Source: Eumeta japonica (Eukaryota; Arthropoda; Insecta; Lepidoptera; Psychidae). From it: a stretch of 64,000 nucleotides of DNA. A program made the translations under genes and the position numbers. The stretch covers positions 124,001 to 188,000 of the forward strand of contig BGZK01000551.1 in the NCBI GenBank assembly GCA_005406025.1, in the 5' to 3' direction. The notes under the pieces were generated by a model that worked only from the letters and a program-made list of their open reading frames with translations, ran no database searches and was not told the DNA's origin. Position 1 is the stretch's first letter; each line of letters begins with the position of its first letter. This document shows positions 35,880-48,189 of this stretch, piece after piece.

Positions 35880-35945
35880 ATAAAAACCCCCTACCAGCGC
35901 CACCTCGCCTTCCTCAGAGTCACCGCTAATGCTGCCATCGCGTGT
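35880..35945 (-). promoter_or_regulatory. CTCF-like motif
   Basis: AGCGCCACCT at 35896-35905 is the complement of AGGTGGCGCT, an exact fit to the insect CTCF core. The single motif gives weak support. Confidence 0.25.
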
Positions 35946-36107
35946 TTACATTTTAAATGTATTGTTTTGTTTGGTTAGAATATTCGAGAGTGCAATAAGT
36001 CTTGTTTGTTTATCTCTAATGTGAAATATTTATGTCTTGTTAATTACAGATAATTTATTGGCTTGTTTACACTGGAAGAAGATTCTAGACGACTAGTGGA
36101 TATAATT

Positions 36108-36136
36108 ACACACACACACACACACATATATATTCA
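36108..36136. repeat. (CA)n-(TA)n microsatellite
   Basis: About nine CA units followed by short TA units. Confidence 0.9.
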
Positions 36137-37320
36137 TATAGCAGAGTGACTGCCGGCAGCCAGTTTTATTTTTGCGATTAGTGCATTCACAAGACAAATA
36201 CAATCAACTGAAAATATTCATGTGGTTCCGTAATGATTTATTGTTACTATAGGTTTATAAATGTACACCCTCTGCTATTCTGCGTGTTCATTTTTCATCT
36301 GATCTCACTCCTCGACACTATTTTCAATACTATACAATTGCATGATTATTACATATCACAGAGAATTTAAACTAAAAACAGACGATGCAGTTTCAATGAG
36401 AATTTTAGGACTATATAAAGCATACCAAAAATAACAGCAAAACGATTGCAACATTATACTATTGTTTTATTTGCATTTTATTAAAAAATGATCAAATTTT
36501 GAAACATCAGAGATCTGTAGAGACATTTATATCAAACAAAACAAAAATTGTGGAAAGTGGTAAGTCGCGTAATATTTTAGTCGGGTTAAAGATACTAAAA
36601 CAATATAAATTAAACGTTGTCTGTCATTATTAAAGCCAATTCAAATATTTTAAGACTTAAGAAAAAATCAAAAAAATTAAAAATATCAATAAAGTTTAGT
36701 GCATATTCTGAATCAAATTTTGATCATTTATATAGGTTAAGTTTTCTCTCCTTGGTGCCGTATTATAAAATTACATTGACGACCGAGATTCATTTTAATA
36801 ATAAGAAATAAATATTTAAGACGTTTTACTTATAAAACATATTCCTTTATTAGTAAAAACGTTGAAATTATTTTTATAACGCAGGTTATTGTTCTAGACA
36901 GTTAACCTACGGTAAAGTTTAGAATCTTTAAAATCAATAATTGCATTCAAAATAAGTTCTGATTGCAAAAATCGACTTTGTTCTCTTACCGAATAAACGA
37001 ATGTTTTCACAAAGCGAAATGGAAATATCTCCTTTAGTACTCAAAAACAGGCAGAGTAATTTTGTTTTTTTTTTTCTCTGCAGAAAAAAAGTGATAGGAA
37101 TTTCAAGCGCAAACCAATCCATCAAGCGGATTAGACGTCCTGAAACTAACTGACGCAGTTATATCTCTAAAAATTCTTAACTTTCGCTAAGAAAATTGAA
37201 AATTTATATAAGGTAAAAAAAGGTATTGTTAATAATACGATTATCCAAAATAGATATTTCGTCAGTTGTCGGCATTTTGAGGTATGTACTAAGAAGTTTT
37301 TCTGAATATTTCCAAAGGGA
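36137..37320. other. No gene seen
   Basis: AT-rich sequence. Short lysine-rich or chance frames only. Confidence 0.5.
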
Positions 37321-37386
37321 TGGATGCGTGGTGCGTGCGGGCGTGTGTGCGTGCGTGCGTGAAACCGTGCGCGCGCATGTGTAATG
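37321..37386. repeat. GTGC-rich simple repeat
   Basis: Imperfect (GTGC/GCGT)n tract containing 'gtgtgcgtgcgtgcgtg' and 'gtgcgcgcgc'; alternating purine-pyrimidine and so able to adopt Z-DNA. Confidence 0.85.
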
Positions 37387-38049
37387 ACCGATTGTAATCA
37401 TGTTAACGGCATTTACAAGGATTTCACTGAACTTAAGACTTACTGAAAATTGGACATCAATCGATTACATACGTAGATATTAAGCATTGATTTTTTTTTT
37501 TCATGAAGAACCAAGTCCCTAGCTTCACAAAACTTACAGCTACAGGCCCTACATTTTGATCAAAAAGAATAGCTTAGCTGTATCACGGCCGTCGCATAGA
37601 CACTCCCATGTACTTATGGAAAGAAATTAAGTCACCAGTCTATAATGTCCTGTCATGAAATAGTTCTATGAAACAGCCAAGCCTTAGGTATAAAAGTTCA
37701 AAGAATTAAGGGCTTGACATTCCATGAGATCTGATAACTTTTTGCTGTGAAAGTATTATAAACTTGTTAGTCTTGGCAATCAATTTTACATGAAATGTTT
37801 TTGGTCTCATTTCCTTTCTTTTTATAAGATATCCTATTATTTTTATTTTACGGCCTGTATTTCTTGTGCGTCAGCTATTACTATTTTCATAGCCAACTCT
37901 CATCTGTTCATTTTTCCTTGTTGGCTTATTATTACCATAAGCTATAAATACCTCCATGTTCTACCCTCTATAATACTCTCTGAACCACAACAGTTCAAAT
38001 ATAGTACAATACAATCATATTCTAGTATACTTTAACTGCTGTGGTGTAA

Positions 38050-38290
38050 TACTACCATAATCAATATTTTTAAGGTGAACCTCTATCAAAACTAATCACC
38101 TTAGAAATTGCTACATAAGCCTGCCTATAAGAGAACGTTGACCACACGATATCAATGAGAGAAATATTCTAACTTAGCCCTTCGCTTTTGTGGATGGTTA
38201 CGGCATATGCGATACTGATCGAAAATTGTTCGCTGTGGACGAATTAACTTATATGTGGTCGACATTTAGCACTATAATGTACTAACGGCA
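38050..38290 (-). pseudogene. Helitron/PIF1-type helicase C-terminal fragment
   Basis: Read on the minus strand, QFSISIAYAVTIHKSEGLS is followed, after a stop, by NISLIDIVWSTFS, then QAYVAISKVIS. This matches the last motifs of PIF1-family helicases as found in Helitron Rep-Hel proteins: AY(A)(V/I)TIHKSQG(L)S, a D..VF segment, and YVALSR. The conserved Q of KSQG is E here, and a stop interrupts after GLS. The Rep domain and the upstream helicase motifs were not found nearby. This is a dead fragment, but it shows that Helitron-type elements have been in this genome. Confidence 0.72.
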
Positions 38291-39014
38291 CTATTAGGTA
38301 ATGTCGTTAAAATTAAGTGATAACCCAGAAGGCGGTTTAATCGACACCTCAAAGGGTCGCGAGGTAAATAACCTTAATGAAAATACCTAATCATAAGAAA
38401 TGTTAAGTACAAAACTTCACCCAACTTAATGTAAGCAAAAGCGTGAAAGTAGCATATTTCTCAATTTTTTTGTTCTTTTTGTGCTAATTTCAGCTTGCAT
38501 ACAAAATTTTTCAGCTCTCTAGGACTTCGTGAAGTATTCTAGAGGTTTTGATAAGGGAGTGAGCGAATTAGTGCTAAATAGACGTAATTCAGTTATTGAT
38601 AAGACCTAAAATATGAAAGTTAGACGAATACATTTTAGTATGTTTCATAAGTCTGCTAACTACATCTTATTTTGAGAATTTGAGCTCTGTAGTATTATCC
38701 GGGCCGAACCTATAATAGTTTGAAAATACGACGAAACGCTTTGAGAAAAGGTAAGTATGGTATTGCTTAGATTTTTTTTGTAACAATTTTTACATTTTTT
38801 AAAAGATCAATTCTTGAAATGAAGCCAATTAGGCTTAAAAATTAGCGTCGAACGTGGCAATATACAATTCATCGTAATTTTTTTATACCTTTAATAATTT
38901 TGAATGTGACCATTGATAATTTTGAACTCGAATATGTGAGCTACGATATTTTCTTGGGAAATTTTGAGCCTGGCCTAAAAGCTTAATCGTAGATACCACA
39001 CCCTCACTGCATTT
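38291..39014. other. No gene seen
   Basis: AT-rich, no domain or repeat recognised. Confidence 0.45.
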
Positions 39015-39235
39015 TGTTCAGTAAGTAATAGTTCCAGTGCCCACTTTCCCCTCCATCAGGCCACTTCCCTCTTCATCAGCTCACTCCTTTATTCACCAGA
39101 ATAGATATCCTATTGCTTCCCAAGATACGAACAATACACTAGTGACTCCTCTAGATAGCGAGTGTCTATACGCGGCGGTTGATCACTTTTGCATGCTCGT
39201 TTGTCCCACGAAATGTTATAAAAAAAAAACACAAA
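39015..39235 (+). repeat. Non-LTR retroelement-like 3' tail with A-run
   Basis: 'ccactttcccctccatcagg', 'gatatcctattgcttccc', 'tagtgactcctctagatagc', 'gagtgtctatacgcggcggt' and 'catgctcgtttgtccc' resemble the 3' tail of retroelements I know from Lepidoptera. An A-run follows at about 39222-39230. A related tail is at 51485-51760. The plus frame 39037-39312 is accidental. Confidence 0.6.
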
Positions 39236-39769
39236 TCTCGTGTTCTACACAACCTTCGGGGACTTCGAAAATAAACTCAATAACAAAAGAAATAAGAATG
39301 AATTATTTATAGAACTGAAAAAAACATGCTTTTATGAATAGGTAGGCATTGTATTAAAAAACAAAAAATAATTAGATATCGAACTTGTTCCCTCTGTTTA
39401 CTCCCAACGTTCCTGGGAATAAAATCATGTTTGTAGTAAAGTACGTATAAAAACCTGGTTTTTTTTTTTGTTTAGAACATTTTTTTTTTCTTTTTAGTTA
39501 AATAAAAAAAATGAGCTACTTCCGAAATATTTATAATTCCAATGATGGGCCAACCCCTCCGCAGTAGCTTGTATTAGAGCAAGACGACGTACACCAAGGT
39601 TATATCTGAACCCCTGAGGAGAATTGAGAAATGAGATTTTTTACTAATCTTATACTATTTAGCCTTCAGTACGCTTCTCACCTTGGTTTGAGTGGTAGTA
39701 CAGGATTTAACATTCAGGTTGGCTCCTATCAAACCACCCCCCTGTAGACGTATATCGGGCAAGGCTATT
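39236..39769. other. No gene seen
   Basis: AT-rich with T runs near 39457-39500. No domain recognised. Confidence 0.4.
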
Positions 39770-40000
39770 TACAACAGAATTGCGCAAATTTTAGAAAATC
39801 CAAACACGGTTAGGATACTTTTTTCTGTTATGGAATTCCAGTGACTACCTTCTGAATCTGTTATAGAACTCTGAAAACCATTCATGACAGGAGTACATTT
39901 CAAGACCGTTAAAACAAGTTCAAACAAGGCTAGATACGTCTTCTGTTATGGACTTCCAGTGCTAATCTTCCTGCTTCGTCATCAGATCAGTCCAATGATA
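39770..40000 (-). repeat. Two units related to the 31.6-kb 120-bp repeat, opposite strand
   Basis: On the minus strand 'gactgatctgatga' precedes 'agcactggaagtccataaca', then 'ccttgtttgaacttgtttta' and 'atgaatggttttcagagttc'. This parallels the 31553 unit block for block. CCAGTG anchors at 39838 and 39956 give a spacing of 118 bp. The plus frame 39884-40075 is a chance reading. Confidence 0.7.
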
Positions 40001-40386
40001 CCATATTATTATATTGTCAACAGAATAACACACAATTGGCAAATTCATGATGGTGCAACAATTAAAAGTGTGTGACATCCAGTTTCTAAGATTCCGTTAC
40101 ATAGATACATACATAGAAGTGAAGCTAATAAAAACGTGTTAAAAACAAAAATCACCGCCAAAACAATATTTATCACCCAAATAATACGTACATAATAAAT
40201 TGTTCCTAATTTTAAAAATATTTTCTTTTTAAATAATTGCTAAATATTTAATACGCAAAAATTAACGTTATAAATTATAATAATATCAGTACTCCCCGGT
40301 CTCATTTAACACAAATCGTGAAACGACAAATTTAAAATATTCCTAATTTCGAAAATTATTATTATTTTGAAAAATGGAAAAAAACG

Positions 40387-40394
40387 CATCACAC
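40387..40394. repeat. Left 8-bp target-site duplication of the hAT element
   Basis: CATCACAC directly before the element. The identical octamer follows the right end. Confidence 0.93.
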
Positions 40395-42958
40395 TAGGGA
40401 TGCATCGATACGCCTTTTGGCCGATACGATACCGATACCGATACTTTTACTAAAATATCGCCGATACCGATACCGATATCGATACGCCTAGAAAATTCAA
40501 ATAAATGATAAGGTAATAAAATATAAAACTTCTAGCTACAAATAAAATACGCTTTGGGTTATTTTCTTTTATTAAATAAGTAGTAGCATTGACATTAAAA
40601 GATTAAACATTTAAAAAAAATATGGTGGATTTATTACATACTTAACATATTAATAATTAAAATTAACATTTATAAGATTTTTGTTTAAAAAGCAAAGTAT
40701 TCTTAAATTTTGTGGAGAAAGGCGATTTCGCAAGTCTGTTTGAATGAGACCTGCGGTGGAAAATAGCCTCTCGGATGCAACAGAGCTCATTTGGAAACTG
40801 AAGTACTTCTGCGCCAGTTTTTTCAAATGTGGGTATAAGACGTCATTGTGCCAGAAAAGTAGCGGATCTGCATCTCTGGGTATATTGGGAGATCTTAGGT
40901 ACTTCTCGACTTCTTCTTTGAGAGAGTTATTGCTGCTCAGAGTTGACAGGGGATCATCTTCTTCGGACTCTCTAATAATATTTTCACAAACGCTCCAAAG
41001 GCCACCACTAGCAGTCATCTCAGAACTTGTGCTCGGTGCAGGTGCGACCATGTCCGAAGCATTTTCGGAATATAAATCTTCGTTAAGGTTGATGATTAAC
41101 TAACTTCACAAGACGCTTTTTTGCTGTAGATGTTGTAGAGTGTAGTTGAAATATCCGTGTTTTCGAGGATCAAGCGTTGTGGCTAAGCAATATATCTCTT
41201 CATTTTCCAAGTCTTCGAAACGTTCATTAAGAGCCATTAACAAGTCACCCGCTAATTTTGCGATATATTCTCCTCTTCTCTCGGCGACGAACCTCTCATA
41301 TTTTCTAATAATTTTCGAAGACTGTTAATTAATGGAATGGCGTCAGACAACGTAGCAGTGGATTTGCTGATTGACTTTGTGGTTCTTCAAAATACCGCAA
41401 AATATTCACCACCTTCTCCATCATTATCCATTCTTCAGTTGTAAGTTCTGCTTTGCAAGTTATACGAGGTAGACAAGCTTGCACTGCAACTCGTTGTTCT
41501 AGCAAACGCCTCAATGCCTGTAGTGTCGAGTCCCAACGTGTAGATATATCCTGTAAGACATGGTTGGCAATATTATGTATCTTGCATTTCTTTTAATACC
41601 TTATTGCTGCTCGTGGAATGACTAAAATGTCCTATAATAGACCTTGCTTTGGTTATCATTTCTTTGACTTTATCATCTTTAAAAACCTGGCTTTGATTAC
41701 CAGTTGCAATGAGTGAGCCAAACATTTTACAGGTACAACATTATACGTTTCTTGAATCTCTTTTATAGCGCACTCATGTTTGCTGCGTTGTCAGAAACTA
41801 TAGCTCAAACTCGGTCTTGTATATTCCAATCATGAAAAGCCTTGTTGAGGTTGCTTGCAATGTTTATACCTGTGTGCGATCCATCGATTGGCAAAACTTC
41901 AAGACAGTAACTTTTGTACTCAAAAGTTGCAGTGATTCCATGTGCTGTCAAGCTAATAAAATCATTGGATTGCGAAGAAGAGTCACTTGTCCAGATGTCG
42001 GTGGTTATCACAATATGCGGCAGGTCTTTTAATAGTTCTAGTACTTTAGCTCTCACTCGCTGATACATTTCTGGTATGACTTTTTCTGTAATGTGGAACC
42101 GCGAAACCATTTTATATTTTGGACACAGTTTTTATCAATCTTTGGAAGCCTATTTTGTTTACTAAATCAAAGGCTCCATATCCACGCATATTTGCTCAGC
42201 AATAGTGAGAGTTATATCTTTTGCCCGAACGTCGTCGTCGACATAAAGTGATTTCTTATCGATTATCTCTGACAAAGTTGTTTGTCTTTTGGTTGTGGTT
42301 GTAGACCGCCCTCCTCGTCGCGCTTGGTTTTCTGAGTAGTTGTTTTGAGGTCGAAGCGGTGTCCAATTCACTATTATGGTGCCTCTTCATGTGGATCCAT
42401 AACTTTGACGTGTTATAACTTTTAGAGGTGGTACCTCGAGACACATTTTCTTTACAATATAGGCATGTTGCTTTGGAATTATCCAACGTCAAAATGGCTC
42501 CAAATAGTGCTTTTGTGTTTTGAAGTTGACATAATTTTCGTAAGCACTGTAGACAGGTCTTTGAAATGTTTAAATATTCACCACACAACTATTTAATCAA
42601 TTAATTATGATGTGTCAACTGTAATTCTGTATTTTATAATTTCTAACATAACCAACAAAAATCGCTATAGCGCAATGGTATGCACAAAGCAGCACGAGTG
42701 AGCGAAAGTTTTGTACTTTGTGTGTGAGTGTGTGAGACAAAACTCGCGGGGGAATTCCCCGAGCATTGACCGTTCGTTTCGTGCCTCGTTTGCAGTGAAG
42801 CAAGCGCGCGCGTTTACATTTAGTAATTTAAAGCGCGCGGAATTTGAAATGTTGTTGGATCGGTATCGGCTATCAAAATATCTCCGATACCGATATATCG
42901 GTAAATCGGATATATCGCCGATATATCGGTATCGGTATCGGTATCGGATGCATCCCTG
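40395..42958 (-). mobile_element. hAT transposon, 2,564 bp, both ends present
   Basis: Left end TAGGGATGCATC at 40395 and right end GATGCATCCCTG ending at 42958 are inverted copies differing only at the first base. An identical 8-bp duplication CATCACAC flanks both ends, the length expected for hAT. Each subterminal region (about 40405-40495 and 42855-42950) is packed with GATACCGATA-type units in opposite orientation, likely transposase-binding repeats. The transposase, on the minus strand, has BED finger, catalytic and dimerisation segments but is frameshifted. The intact ends and duplication suggest a recent to moderately old insertion that could be mobilised in trans by a related enzyme. 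Confidence 0.93.
40650..42588 (-). pseudogene. hAT (ZBED-like) transposase, frameshifted
   Basis: Running from 42588 to 40650 on the minus strand. The N-terminal frame (42256-42588) has a BED-type zinc finger with CLYC and a later HMKRHH (C2H2 pattern). The next part, in another frame (42162-42371), reads TLSEIIDKKS. A segment at 41805-42110 has ELLKDLPHIVITTDIWTSDS, which holds the first catalytic aspartate region of hAT proteins (TDIWTS), then FISLTAHGI. At 41329-41514 comes a helical segment. At 40650-41051 is the C-terminal hAT dimerisation domain, with PLLFWHNDVLYPHLKKLAQK and SSVASERLFSTAG. Frame changes and in-frame stops occur at several joins, so no full enzyme can be made. About 600 residues would be usual for the family and the span fits that. 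Confidence 0.9.
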
Positions 42959-42966
42959 CATCACAC
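42959..42966. repeat. Right 8-bp target-site duplication of the hAT element
   Basis: CATCACAC, identical to 40387-40394. Confidence 0.93.
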
Positions 42967-44089
42967 ACATTGACTCAATTGTTAATATAAAAAAAGGATA
43001 TAAAAAAAATAACAAAAAAAAATATGTTGAAAGTGCCTTTTAGAAATCCTATAAAACATTCATTTTTCGTGTTTTTTTTTTGCAATCGTATCAAGGAATT
43101 TCTAACCTTTTCAATTTTTTTTTTGTATCATAATGTAGTCCTTGTGCATATGCATCTTTGAACTCCTTAATCATTAACCTAAACCTCGAGCTCATGACAC
43201 CAGAGCTAATCCGCCTTTTCGTTGAAAATGAGCCCACCAGTAGAGCGATAGAAAAAACATTTTCAATGTTGAAACTATTACTATTATTGCAAAAATATTT
43301 CGCAGTACTATGAAGTACCATATGTTATACTATACTGAACTAAGAGCTAACGTAACGCGCTATTCGTGACGAAAAGAACATCATATGTCAATTTCTTAAA
43401 ACTGACAACTCTTGGTTAATCTAAAATGAAAATTATGCACATCACAAAATAATTTTGTACATATCACATCCTTTTGTTAAATCGTACACAACTTTAATAT
43501 GAGTTTATTTTTTTTGTAAAAAGTATCTTCATAAGGCACCACAAAAGTACCATTAAATATCCACCGATTTTTATGATTATATACATAACTGATAGACATT
43601 TCAATACTTCATAGTGGTTTTCGTCAAATTTTTAATAACATATTTTGTTTTTAAAAAATTACAAAAAAAATTCAACAGAAATATGAAAATATTTTTTTCT
43701 TCAAATTTTAAAATGTTATTAGTAATTTCCAAATGTTTTTTTTTGTAACTCTCTAAATAAGACATCTTTTTATACCATTTTCATTCATTTACCTTAATGA
43801 ATGAGGACGCTAGGCCGCTGTCGCACTTTTATATTGAAAACGCATATCCACCTGAAGCGATCGATAAAGTATTGTCCATTATAAAAATCTTTTCGATGTT
43901 TGCAGCAATTCTATTAAAATTACAAGGGAAACTAAATTATTTTTGAAAGCCGCAATCATACTTACGCCCTTAATACCAAGTCCTGTGTAAAATTTTCCCA
44001 AGAGTTCTCACATAGACTCCTTCCGATAATTGTTTCGCTTTCAATCGACGGTTCCGCGAATCGTAACAGTTCTGCGAAATACAACTTTA
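42967..44089. other. No gene seen
   Basis: AT-rich with A and T runs. The minus frame 43091-43321 contains MSSRFRLMIKEFKDAYAQG but no family is recognised. Confidence 0.4.
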
Positions 44090-44260
44090 CCGAAACCGAA
44101 GCCGATAGGACCCCAGCGACACGAGACACAAGCCCACTAGCATTCAAAGGGCGTGTCATGTGGGTCAGTAAATATGTAGCGAGTGATAATCGCCGAGCGG
44201 CCGTCGGCGATCAAACGTGTACGCGCCCGCGCTGCTAATGAAGTCGTCTCGTGTTTTATA
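44090..44260. other. GC-rich islet
   Basis: CpG-rich patch ('gataatcgccgagcggccgt'). Minus frames across it show no domain. Possible regulatory DNA. Confidence 0.35.
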
Positions 44261-46169
44261 TGAACCGAGGAAGGCGATACATTAGCAGTAATGAGGACTT
44301 CGCTCGTGTGAATTTCGAGATCCGGCAGGCGTAAGGAATCGTATTGTCGTGTTCGAAATACGAACGACACCGACTTAAGGGAGCATGGACGATTTTGAAG
44401 TACTCTGACGTACAAAAAAAGGACGTGTCATTTCTAGCCTAATCTAAACATGATACACTTATTTTGAATATTTTAAAATCTTAAGTTACAGGTTATTGTA
44501 TTCGTTGGCGATTCGGGCTTTCGACATTATTTTCGCCTTGTCCGTGTCCATATATGAAACCATATACATTTATAGGTATTATATTGCGTTGAAATATCCA
44601 CGCATCCACTATCAAACCTGAACATTATATTTATGAATACAACGATTCTTTTCCTCTGACCACTGGCATGAAGGAAGTGCATAAAAGATATGATTCGAAA
44701 AGAAAAAAGCAAAATAAATACATTTGAATAACTTTAAAAATTTATATGTGTACCAAATATTTGACTCAATCGGTATAGTAGATTCCAAGAAAATTGACCA
44801 TAATCGTATAAGAGTTCTGTTTATTTTTCATTGAGACGCAAAGAACCTAAAAATAAATTAAACAATGAAAGATGTGGTCTTCTATTGGCATTAAATTGTT
44901 TTGTATATGATGAAAGGAAAAAAAAATACGCACGGGCCTACACCTACACCTAGTACAAAATAACGTAAATACAAAAGAGAAAAATGTTTGTTAGCAGAAT
45001 AATTGAATATAAATTTAAATATTATTTTTAGGAATATAGATTTAATTTCACAAAATGTAGGAACTGTTTATGGTTTTGTTTTAAGAAAAGTTATTTTGTA
45101 ATTTTTTTCATACAACACAGTCATACAGCTTGTAGTGTATTCTAAATACCGAAAAATTGTATATAACGTGAAGTAAATAATTTCAAGCATCCTCTTAAAC
45201 CTCCCAAAGTCGCGTAATTGTTCATTAACAATTGGATTCTTAAAGTTTGGCTTTATACTTTAAAGTGAAGGTCGTCGCGACCCGTCTCTTTACATTAATA
45301 ATGAAAATGGCGTAAATAACTCTCATGCTACCTAGTTAAACCCCAAAACTGCAAATCCAAACTCACTAATATTACTGTGTGGGAAGCTAATTAAAAGAAG
45401 AGCGCCTCCGAGCTAAATTGGTATTGAAATATTCACTCTGGCTCGGTCTGCGGTTAGAACCCTTTAAAAACAGTTTAGTCGCCTTAGCAAACTACACAGT
45501 GTGTATAGATTCTCCGTAAACTCAAACGTAGTACGGCGGCTATTTTGGTGACCCTAACTACGACTAATGACCCAGCGAAACTATTTGTATACTTTGAAAG
45601 TACTTCGGAACGTCGTCTTTTCAACTCTTCTCAAATAGTAGTTACTTGGCCCATCTGTATGACTATTTGGAGAGTATCTCTTGCGATTTAGTCGTTGGAT
45701 TCGTAACGAGAATTTCTCTCATGATTTGAAGTACTCGAGAGAGGATATACTGTTAAGTTTTGTTACGCTCACGTTCAAAAGAAATTCCGTCTATTTTATG
45801 TAGGAGTATTTTCTAAAAGATTCTGCGATTGCCATACCGCTTATATGAGAGGATATGATTACCAGAAACTTGGAATACAAATTGTATCTAGGAAACAGGT
45901 GATAAAAGCATATAGTGTCTGTATTTGTACAAAATTTCTTGAACGTACCACAGAAAGTCGAAATTCTATTTCGAATGAACAGCTAGAAGGTTGAAGCTCG
46001 ACCTCGTCAATAAAAATCTTAACGTGGGTATTTCTTGCCAACAAACCAAATCATTTATATCAAAAGAAAATTGGAGTGACAAAGTCGGCGCTAAAATCAT
46101 AGCACGAAGTCGGTAAGCTAAGACAGTAAGATGAGGTAAGTAAAACAAACATTATGGCTCTAATCCCGA
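44261..46169. other. No gene seen
   Basis: AT-rich. Chance frames only. Confidence 0.45.
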
Positions 46170-46340
46170 ATATCAAGTAAGGACGAGCTCGGGACGGGCC
46201 AATTTAGCGACGACGGCCCGTGACGGTTCATAAATTATTTAGTGCGGCCCGGCCATGAGAGGAGTCCGTCCGCACGCTGAGCCGATGGCATCCGCGGTCA
46301 CGTGATAAAAACATACTCAACGCCGCCAACTAATACCAGG
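46170..46340. other. GC-rich islet
   Basis: CpG-rich patch with 'acgacggcccgtgacgg' and 'agtgcggcccggccatgag'. No frame of interest. Candidate conserved non-coding element. Confidence 0.35.
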
Positions 46341-47362
46341 GCGCTATACGATCATTGCGAGATTTTACAAGGGCCCGAAGTTATAATAGTTAGTGAAAAA
46401 AAAACTGTTGTATATCGAATCAAATCGAGACAGTTCCCATTTCCACAAATAACTCACGAATGCAATATATTTTAACCTACGAAAAGTTATCTACAGCACA
46501 CATAAATTTTACACTCGTCTCATATCAGCGTCGCTCAGACTATTATAAGCACAGTGCAATTACACTAGCATAAACAAATGTAGATCATTTACATAATAGC
46601 ATAAACACGTGTTCAGTAGTTGTAAACAGACGTTCGGTAGCTATACTATATTCATACGCGCACATATGCAAAAAATACGAATTAGAGGTTTAGACACAAT
46701 AAACGAAAAAAAAAAAACTGAAAGGAAAATATAAGTGGACGAATATCATCTATTGCACTGCAACAAGAGTCGATTGCGATTTTGTACTTAAATAAAACCT
46801 GTTCATTATTAACTTATCTGATTCATTAAAAAAGAGCAAGAATTATTTAATTATGTGAAACCTTATCTGTACATAAGTATAAGCCACAAAATGTTATCTC
46901 TAAGCCTTATTAACGAGATTAGTTGCATGCCTCGCTTCAAAGTTTATTTTTAAGTATTACAAAAAAAAAAACAAGTGTAAGCTCGTTTTAAATCGCCATT
47001 ATTAATATTGCAATCTACGTTAAATATTACATGATATATAAAAGACATTGTGTGTGTTATTGATATGGTTGTACATGTGCGTCTTGATCAGCAGCCGCTC
47101 TATTGCTGCACACGCTATGTGCGCATAGGCTGTGCAGTTTAGCTATGTCTCTCTCTGTCCGTGTATAAATGAGCGCTTAGACTGCAGGGCACGCTGTACG
47201 TCCCTTCACCGTTCCCCACATCATAACAGCGCCTACACAAGTTCGGCGATTACGCACGAGCATGCCACGATCATCGCTTTTGTGATCGGAAGGTCCTCCC
47301 GTGTTCATTTACCGAAATACTGAGGGAGATAGAATCTTTACGTCATAAACGATTCTACCTCC
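46341..47362. other. No gene seen
   Basis: AT-rich, with a GC-richer part near 47085-47320 covered by the chance frame 47132-47323. Confidence 0.4.
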
Positions 47363-47421
47363 GCTAGTATTTAAAGTAGATTATATGTATGTAATTTATA
47401 TAATCTACTTTCAGTACTAGC
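47363..47421. repeat. 24-bp hairpin, two mismatches, 11-base loop
   Basis: Left arm 47363-47386 (GCTAGTATTTAAAGTAGATT...) pairs with right arm 47398-47421, with only a two-base mismatch near the base of the stem. The total length of about 59 nt is in the low range for a pre-miRNA but also fits a small foldback element. No expression evidence is available from sequence alone. Confidence 0.8.
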
Positions 47422-48189
47422 ATCCGACAGTCCCTATGTGACCGTCCAGAATTAAAATCAAAATTAAAGAAAATCTTTAGTTTCATTTGGGTAATTTTTT
47501 TTTATTATTTATTTATGATTTTATTTGTCTACGTATTTTTTTAAATTAACGAATAATAGTATGATAATACTTAATAATAACAGTATACGATATTCAACTC
47601 AATCACATTTATGTATACAAAATAAATATAAAATAAACAAATGACCTCTGGCGCTAAATAGAATTACTCCGAAAATTGAACATTATAAATTAACTATAGC
47701 CAAAAAACATGACCATGACAAGACACAAACTCAAGTTAAGACCTTTCCGACGGTACCAAATTTAATTAGAAAAACCAATGTTATCACATAAATGTGCTGG
47801 AGACAAAATATTCTTTATTATTTTAATTATAAAGATAATTATTACTTAAAATATTACATTTATAAAGCTTAAATTTTGCTCACATAATATTATAAGTAAA
47901 TACTACATTTTTAACTTTGTATAATTTACGTGGGGGCTTGTAAATTATTATTTCACCTTGGTATAATTCTATAAACTCATACGTTTTCTCGTTATTACAT
48001 AGGTGACATTTAAAATTTTTAGAACTGACCACTTAGAAAGTGTAAAGTAAAAACCACATTTAAATTTTACAAATTGACGGCAAAAAGAAAATTAATTACT
48101 AACGTCAATAGTAATTTAACACGAATAAATTTTTGTGCATTGATTTTCTATGAATTTCGTTGCCATTTAAACCAACAAAAATTACAGCA

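Noticed and set aside
43091..43321. 76-codon minus frame ending in a lysine-rich helix
   Set aside because: No family recognised and no supporting context. Most likely chance.
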